Below the pieces are notes generated by a model, which was not told the origin of the DNA, ran no database searches, and saw nothing but the letters and a program-made list of their open reading frames with translations. Positions 1 to 4,179 of a stretch of DNA of 6,576 nt are shown piece after piece. The stretch is from assembly GCA_026416895.1 (NCBI GenBank), contig JAOAEH010000080.1:1-6576 (forward strand), written 5' to 3'. The DNA is from Elusimicrobiales bacterium. GTDB lineage: Bacteria; Elusimicrobiota; Elusimicrobia; Elusimicrobiales; UBA9959. A program made the translations under genes and the position numbers. How positions within the stretch are numbered: the first letter of the stretch is position 1; each line of letters starts with the position of its first letter.

Positions 1-19
1 AGATGTGTATAAGAGACAG
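1..19 (+). other. Tn5/Nextera mosaic-end adapter (sequencing artefact)
   Basis: The first 19 bases read AGATGTGTATAAGAGACAG, which is exactly the hyperactive-Tn5 mosaic end used in Nextera tagmentation libraries. Natural dxs sequence begins at the next base. Read in the dxs frame, the adapter gives the peptide MYKRQ, a familiar artefact at contig edges, with a GTG at 5-7 posing as a start codon. A genuine Tn5 copy is very unlikely: the match stops exactly at the 19-bp mosaic end, sits exactly at the sequence edge and carries no IS50 sequence. These bases should be trimmed. Confidence 0.97.
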
Positions 20-1546
20 GGACATGCATCTACAGCACTTAGTGCAGCATGTGGAATTGCTGCAGCAAGAGATATTTTAAAAGAAAAATACAAAGTTGTA
101 TGTGTAGTAGCTGATGGAGCATTAACTGGTGGAATGAGTTGGGAAGCAATGCAAAATATAGGACACTTAAATCAGGATATGCTTGTAGTATTAAACGATA
201 ATCAAATGTTTATATCTCATAGAGTCGGACAACTTGGAAAAATTTTAACAAGACTTCTTACTCTTGGAATGATTAAAAATGCAGGAGAAAAAATTGAAAT
301 ATTTTTAAATAGATTTCAATTTTGGGGTAAAAATATATTAAAACTTGCTAAAAGAGCAAGAGTAATTTTTTTTCCAGGAATGATTTTTGAAGAGATGGGA
401 TTTAGATACTTTGGACCTATAGATGGACATAATATAAAAGAATTAGTAGAAGTACTTGGATATCTAAAGGATCTCAAAGGTCCTGTGTTTCTACATGTAG
501 TAACAAAAAAGGGAAAAGGTTATGAGTTTGCAGAAAAAAAACCAATAACTTTTCATGGTGCTTCAAAATTTGACATAAAAACTGGCGAGGTAATAAAAAT
601 ATCCTCATCTAATAATGCATCAACTTTTACAGAAGTGTTTTCAAATACAATAGTGGAATTAGCAGAAAAAAATCCAAAAATTGTAGCAATAACTGCAGCC
701 ATGCCTGAAGGAACTGGATTAGATAAATTTAGAGATAAGTTTCCATATAGATATTTCGATGTTGGAATTGCTGAAGAACATGCAATAACTTTCGCAGCAG
801 GACTTGCAACACAAGGGTTCAAACCAGTTGTAGCGATATACTCTTCTTTTATGCAGAGAGCAGTTGATCAAGTTATGCATGATGTATGTCTTCAAAAACT
901 TCCCGTAGTGATATGTATGGATAGAGCAGGAATAGTAGGTGAGGATGGGTCAACACATCATGGTGTATTTGATTTGGGACTTTTTAGAATGTTCCCAAAT
1001 ATACAAATATTAGCACCATCTGATGAAAATGAACTTAGAAATTGCATATATACAGCAATAAATTCAAATCTTCCAACAATAATTAGATATCCAAGAGGTA
1101 ATGGTTTTGGTGTTGAAATAAAAAAAGATTTTGAAAATTACTCATCACATAAAGCAGTTACCTTAATGGAAGGAGATGATATTCATATTCTTGTTACAGG
1201 TGCAAGATTACATCCAGCACTAAAAGCAGCAAAAAAAGCACATGAAAAAGGAATTTCAGTAGGTGTACATTATTTTAGATATGTAAAACCTCTTGATATG
1301 GAACTTATTGAAAAACTTAATAACAAAAAATTAATTATAGTCGAGGATAATGCTCTTATGTGTGGCTTCTCAAGTGCTATAGCTGAATCAATTGTTGACC
1401 TGAAAATAAAAGCTCAAGTAATAAGAATAGGGATACCTGATAAATTTATAGAACATGGAACAATACAAGAACTACATAAAATTATAGGTTTAGATGAAGA
1501 AGGTATTTATTCTAAAATAATACAATTATCAGAACAAAAACTATGA
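20..1546 (+). CDS. dxs: 1-deoxy-D-xylulose-5-phosphate synthase, 5'-truncated
   Basis: Cytosolic, thiamine-diphosphate-dependent enzyme that condenses pyruvate with glyceraldehyde 3-phosphate to DXP, the first step of the MEP isoprenoid pathway and a source of precursor for thiamine and pyridoxal. Residue numbers count from the false adapter Met at base 5. Real protein begins at Gly6-His7, which aligns with GHSST near residue 120 of the E. coli enzyme, so about 115-120 N-terminal residues are missing. Visible sites are the TPP/Mg motif ADG (36-38) to LNDN (63-66), the VDGH-like IDGH (139-142), catalytic Glu257 in AEEHA, Tyr279 and Arg285 in YSSFMQR, and His318 in THHG. These last four match E. 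coli E370, Y392, R398 and H431 with a constant offset. The transketolase C-terminal domain (about 390-505) is complete. The first Gly of the usual GDG is Ala. The stop overlaps the next start as ATGA. Confidence 0.97.
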   Translation, partial: GHASTALSAACGIAAARDILKEKYKVVCVVADGALTGGMSWEAMQNIGHLNQDMLVVLNDNQMFISHRVGQLGKILTRLLTLGMIKNAGEKIEIFLNRFQFWGKNILKLAKRARVIFFPGMIFEEMGFRYFGPIDGHNIKELVEVLGYLKDLKGPVFLHVVTKKGKGYEFAEKKPITFHGASKFDIKTGEVIKISSSNNASTFTEVFSNTIVELAEKNPKIVAITAAMPEGTGLDKFRDKFPYRYFDVGIAEEHAITFAAGLATQGFKPVVAIYSSFMQRAVDQVMHDVCLQKLPVVICMDRAGIVGEDGSTHHGVFDLGLFRMFPNIQILAPSDENELRNCIYTAINSNLPTIIRYPRGNGFGVEIKKDFENYSSHKAVTLMEGDDIHILVTGARLHPALKAAKKAHEKGISVGVHYFRYVKPLDMELIEKLNNKKLIIVEDNALMCGFSSAIAESIVDLKIKAQVIRIGIPDKFIEHGTIQELHKIIGLDEEGIYSKIIQLSEQKL

Positions 1547-2412
1547 ACACTAGACTTTTAAAAGAAACTGGTATATACGATTCAAAAAAACAAAAAATGG
1601 TAGAAAAATTAAAAAAATCATCTTCTTATAAAAAAGCTTATGAAGATACTGCTTTCTTAAGAAGCTCTGAACTTAGACCTATAAGATTACAACTTGAACT
1701 TTTAAAACCTGAAATGATACTTAAAAAATATAAAATAGAAAACACTATAGTATGTTTTGGAAGTGCAAGAATATTTGAAAAAAAAGATGCATTAAAAAGA
1801 ATAAATATTTTAGAAAATGAACTCAAAAAAAATCCTACAAATATTAAAATAAAAGAAAAACTTAAAGATGCAAAAAAGCTAATCAAATCATGTAAATATT
1901 ATGATGAAGCTTTAAAGTTTGCTAAATTAGCATCTAAAAATAAAATAAATGGTAAAAAATTTATTATTGTAACAGGAGGTGGTCCAGGTATAATGGAAGC
2001 GGCAAACAGAGGTGCATATGAATGCGGAGAAAAAAGCATAGGGTTGAATATAACTCTCCCAATGGAACAGGATCCAAACCCATACATATCTCCGGAACTC
2101 TGCTTTAGATTTCATTACTTTGCAATAAGAAAAATGCATTTTGTTATGAGAGCAAAAGCAATGATTGCATTTCCTGGAGGTTTCGGAACTCTTGATGAAC
2201 TTTTTGAGGTGTTAACACTTGTTCAAACTGGAAAAAAATCAAAGATACCTGTTATATTACTTGGAGAAAGTTATTGGAAAAAAGTGATAAACTTTAAATT
2301 AATGGCTAAGCTTGGATATATTTCAGAAGAAGATCTTAAGATTTTTACATATGTTAACAAAGCTGAAGAAGCTTGGAAAATAATAAAAGATTTTTATGAA
2401 AACAAAAAATGA
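1543..2412 (+). CDS. LOG family (TIGR00730) Rossmann-fold protein, long form
   Basis: LOG enzymes are cytosolic lysine-decarboxylase-fold proteins. Characterised members hydrolyse nucleoside 5'-monophosphates, including cytokinin ribotides, to free base plus ribose 5-phosphate. At 289 residues this belongs to the longer subfamily, not the roughly 190-residue plant-like LOGs. The N-terminal part carries RPIRLQLELLKPE (45-57). The Rossmann fold follows, with FGSARIF (72-78), a Lys-rich helical insert (about 80-133), GGGPGIMEAANRGA (145-158), the conserved Arg-Lys pair in FAIRKMHFVMRA (193-204; R196, K197) and the signature PGGFGTLDE (211-219) with catalytic Glu219. All expected active-site motifs are present. 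The ATG at 1543 overlaps the dxs stop as ATGA and has no Shine-Dalgarno upstream, which suggests coupled translation; Met19 also lacks one. Long-form relatives are often mislabelled cytochrome d oxidase subunit II, but no membrane segments are seen here. Family is certain; the substrate is not. Confidence 0.93.
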   Translation: MNTRLLKETGIYDSKKQKMVEKLKKSSSYKKAYEDTAFLRSSELRPIRLQLELLKPEMILKKYKIENTIVCFGSARIFEKKDALKRINILENELKKNPTNIKIKEKLKDAKKLIKSCKYYDEALKFAKLASKNKINGKKFIIVTGGGPGIMEAANRGAYECGEKSIGLNITLPMEQDPNPYISPELCFRFHYFAIRKMHFVMRAKAMIAFPGGFGTLDELFEVLTLVQTGKKSKIPVILLGESYWKKVINFKLMAKLGYISEEDLKIFTYVNKAEEAWKIIKDFYENKK

Positions 2413-3872
2413 TTAATAATTTTATAATTTTAACAATCCTTTCTTTAAATACTATAGAATCTCAATTTAACGGTAGTTTTTATCCTTCAAAAGAAAAAGA
2501 AACAATACAACTGATTGAAAATATATTCAAAGAAACACAATCAAAACCACACCTTTTAAAATCCATAGCAGCAATTGTACCACATGCAGGATATATATAT
2601 TCAGGGCAAATAGCTGCAAGTGTATATAAATCTCTACCTTATTATGAAAACTATTTTATAATATCTCCATCACATAAATATTGGTTCGAGAATGCAATTG
2701 TTTGTGACGAATCATTTAATACTCCCTTAGGAACAATAGAAACTAATAAAGAAATTATAAAAAAATTAGCATCAAATAAAACTGAACTTATAAAGATTGA
2801 TTGTTCTAAATTTATAGGAGAACATGCTGTTGAAGTTCAACTACCATTTTTACAATACCGTTTTAAAAAAAGCTTTAAAATAATACCATTACTTATAAAC
2901 ACACAAAATATAGAAAAAATTAAAAAAATAGCTAAACTGATAGTGGATGAAACTAAAAACTACAGAGAAAAAATTTATTATCTAATATCCTCTGACCTAT
3001 CTCATTATCCTGAATATGAAAAAGCAAATCTTTTAGATCTTACACTTTCAAATTCTATTAAGACAATGGATTTATACTATATAGACCTAACTGCTAAAAT
3101 TCTTCTTTCAAAAAAAATTGAAAATTATCTAACTCCTGCATGTGGACTTTCAGGAATCATGCTTGGAAGCGAAATATCAAATTTAATGGGTTTTAAAAAT
3201 TTTGAAATTTTAGAATATAAAAATTCATATGATACAAATCCAACATATTCTAAAAAAAATAATGTAGTAGGATATTTAGCTGGAGTTTTTACTAAAACAA
3301 ATAAAAATGAAAATGGAATAGTAATAGAATATACAAAAAATGAAAAGAAAGAATTATTAAATATAGCAAGAAAAGCAATAGAAGACTCTTTCTTAAATAA
3401 AAACTCAGAAGAAAATCAATTATATAATAATATTAAATTTAATTTACCACAAGCTGTATTTGTTACATTAACTATAAATAACAACCTTAGAGGGTGCATG
3501 GGAACTACTCAACCGCAATTATCTCTAGCAGATGCAGTAAAATACTTTGCTCAAATAGCAGCATTTAAAGATCCGAGATTTAAACCTCTTCAAAAAGAAG
3601 AGTTAGATAAAATTAAAATAGAAATATCGATTTTATCACCATTGAGGAAAGTAAAAGACTATACGCAAATAAACATAGGAAAAGATGGCGTTGTAATTAA
3701 TTCAAAAAATGGGAGCGGTTTGTTTTTACCTCAAGTATGGGAATACTTTCCAAAAAAAGAAGATTTTTTGTCTGAATTATGTGTAGAAAAAGCAGGTCTT
3801 TCATCAGATTGCTGGAAATCAAAAGAAGTTGAAATATATACATTCACTGTAGAAAAATTTTCAGAATTATAA
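2409..3872 (+). CDS. Memo-AMMECR1 fusion (AmmeMemoRadiSam system proteins B and A)
   Basis: A 487-residue, two-domain protein. The Memo domain (about 18-295) starts at a degenerate GSFYP motif (22-26) and has IVPHAGYIYSG (56-66, His59), SPSHK (86-90, His89), EHAVEVQLPFLQ (138-149, His139), SSDLSHY (194-200, His199) and CGLSG (245-249, Cys245). His59, His89 and Cys245 appear to correspond to the metal-site residues H49, H81 and C244 of human MEMO1. The AMMECR1 domain (about 312-485) has LRGCMGT (360-366) and AAFKDPRF (384-391). The Memo fold is related to class III extradiol dioxygenases. The bacterial function is unsettled; families A and B were named for co-occurring with a radical-SAM protein, which is absent here. 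The ATG overlaps the LOG stop as ATGA without a Shine-Dalgarno, and no other usable start lies before the Memo core. Residues 1-18 are an unusual hydrophobic extension, possibly a weak signal or anchor segment. Confidence 0.93.
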   Translation: MINNFIILTILSLNTIESQFNGSFYPSKEKETIQLIENIFKETQSKPHLLKSIAAIVPHAGYIYSGQIAASVYKSLPYYENYFIISPSHKYWFENAIVCDESFNTPLGTIETNKEIIKKLASNKTELIKIDCSKFIGEHAVEVQLPFLQYRFKKSFKIIPLLINTQNIEKIKKIAKLIVDETKNYREKIYYLISSDLSHYPEYEKANLLDLTLSNSIKTMDLYYIDLTAKILLSKKIENYLTPACGLSGIMLGSEISNLMGFKNFEILEYKNSYDTNPTYSKKNNVVGYLAGVFTKTNKNENGIVIEYTKNEKKELLNIARKAIEDSFLNKNSEENQLYNNIKFNLPQAVFVTLTINNNLRGCMGTTQPQLSLADAVKYFAQIAAFKDPRFKPLQKEELDKIKIEISILSPLRKVKDYTQINIGKDGVVINSKNGSGLFLPQVWEYFPKKEDFLSELCVEKAGLSSDCWKSKEVEIYTFTVEKFSEL

Positions 3873-3873
3873 A

Positions 3874-4134
3874 TTACTTTTGTTGTTGTGATTGTTGTTC
3901 GCTCTGTTTTTTAGGTGGTGGAATAACTTTTGTAGCTTTATATCCTTTTTGAGTTTTTACAGCATCAAAAATAACTTCACTATTTTCTTTCAAAGTCTTA
4001 AAACCTTGCTTTTCAATCACACTGTAATGAACAAAGACTTCATCTTGAGAATTTTCAAATGTGATGAAGCCAAAACCTTTTTTATTATTAAACCATTTAA
4101 CCTTACCTTTTTGACCAGTTATAGTTTCTTCCAT
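3874..4134 (-). CDS. Cold-shock-domain protein (CspA family) with Gln-rich tail
   Basis: A small single-stranded nucleic-acid-binding protein of the OB-fold cold-shock family, acting in the cytoplasm as an RNA chaperone. In its 86 residues the domain runs from about 8 to 71: KGKVKWFNNKKGFGFI contains RNP1 (KGFGFI, 19-24), and VFVHYS (33-38) is RNP2. Aromatic residues W14, F15, F21, F23, F34, H36 and Y37 are in place for base stacking. Usual members have 65-70 residues; this one adds about seven at the N-terminus and a basic, Pro-Gln-Ser tail (72-86). The start ATG is supported by AGGAG five bases upstream and an extended -10 promoter in the 45-bp gap after the phosphorylase gene. Its stop lies one base from the stop of the convergent Memo-AMMECR1 gene. 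Cold induction cannot be inferred: the predicted leader is only about 20 nt, unlike the long thermosensing leader of E. coli cspA. Confidence 0.96.
   Translation of the reverse strand: MEETITGQKGKVKWFNNKKGFGFITFENSQDEVFVHYSVIEKQGFKTLKENSEVIFDAVKTQKGYKATKVIPPPKKQSEQQSQQQK
3880..3900 (-). repeat. CAA-rich low-complexity tract encoding the Csp Gln tail
   Basis: On the coding (minus) strand the last codons are GAA CAA CAA TCA CAA CAA CAA before AAG TAA, a near-trinucleotide repeat encoding E-Q-Q-S-Q-Q-Q. Such a tract can change length by slippage, though it is short and interrupted by a TCA codon. It lies at the very end of the gene, where expansion would only alter tail length. Confidence 0.6.
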
Positions 4135-4139
4135 TTTAA

Positions 4140-4144
4140 CTCCT
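4140..4144 (-). promoter_or_regulatory. Ribosome binding site of the cold-shock gene
   Basis: AGGAG on the minus strand, separated from the ATG at 4132-4134 by five A/T bases. It fixes the start of the cold-shock gene. It contrasts with the two ATGA-coupled starts of the plus-strand operon, which have no such site. Confidence 0.85.
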
Positions 4145-4161
4145 AAAATATATATAAGATT

Positions 4162-4170
4162 ATTATAACA
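4162..4170 (-). promoter_or_regulatory. Extended -10 promoter of the cold-shock gene
   Basis: The minus strand reads TGTTATAAT, a perfect match to the extended -10 consensus TGnTATAAT. A 17-bp spacer would put the -35 hexamer at 4185-4190 (GGAATG), which does not resemble TTGACA; extended -10 promoters often tolerate this. Transcription would start near 4155, giving a leader of about 20 nt with AGGAG close to its 3' end. AT-rich DNA gives chance TATAAT matches, but the TGn extension, the position and the strong ribosome binding site together support it. Confidence 0.6.
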
Positions 4171-4179
4171 AAAATCTAA

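Noticed and set aside
1..19. Genuine Tn5/IS50 insertion end
   Set aside because: Only the synthetic 19-bp mosaic end is present, exactly at the edge, with no IS50 sequence; a library adapter explains it fully.
366..373. Run of eight T bases in dxs as a possible frameshift or slippage site
   Set aside because: The reading frame and conserved Dxs sequence continue correctly through it; homopolymers of this size are expected in such AT-rich DNA.
553..822. 89-codon open frame on the minus strand inside dxs
   Set aside because: It lies wholly opposite conserved dxs codons, has no ribosome binding site and resembles no known family; it is a by-product of dxs codon composition.
1638..2139. Three minus-strand open frames opposite the LOG gene, some rich in Phe, Leu and Ile
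   Set aside because: Hydrophobic composition is what the complement of Lys- and Glu-rich codons gives. None has a ribosome binding site, and the sense strand carries all LOG motifs.
1543..2412. Annotation as cytochrome d ubiquinol oxidase subunit II, common for long-form LOG relatives
   Set aside because: There are no membrane-spanning segments or haem ligands; the GGGPGIMEAANRGA and PGGFGTLDE motifs place it in the LOG family.
3892..4146. 84-codon plus-strand open frame opposite the cold-shock gene
   Set aside because: Antisense to a clear cold-shock domain; the Phe/Ser-rich translation is the mirror of Lys/Glu codons, with no start signals.
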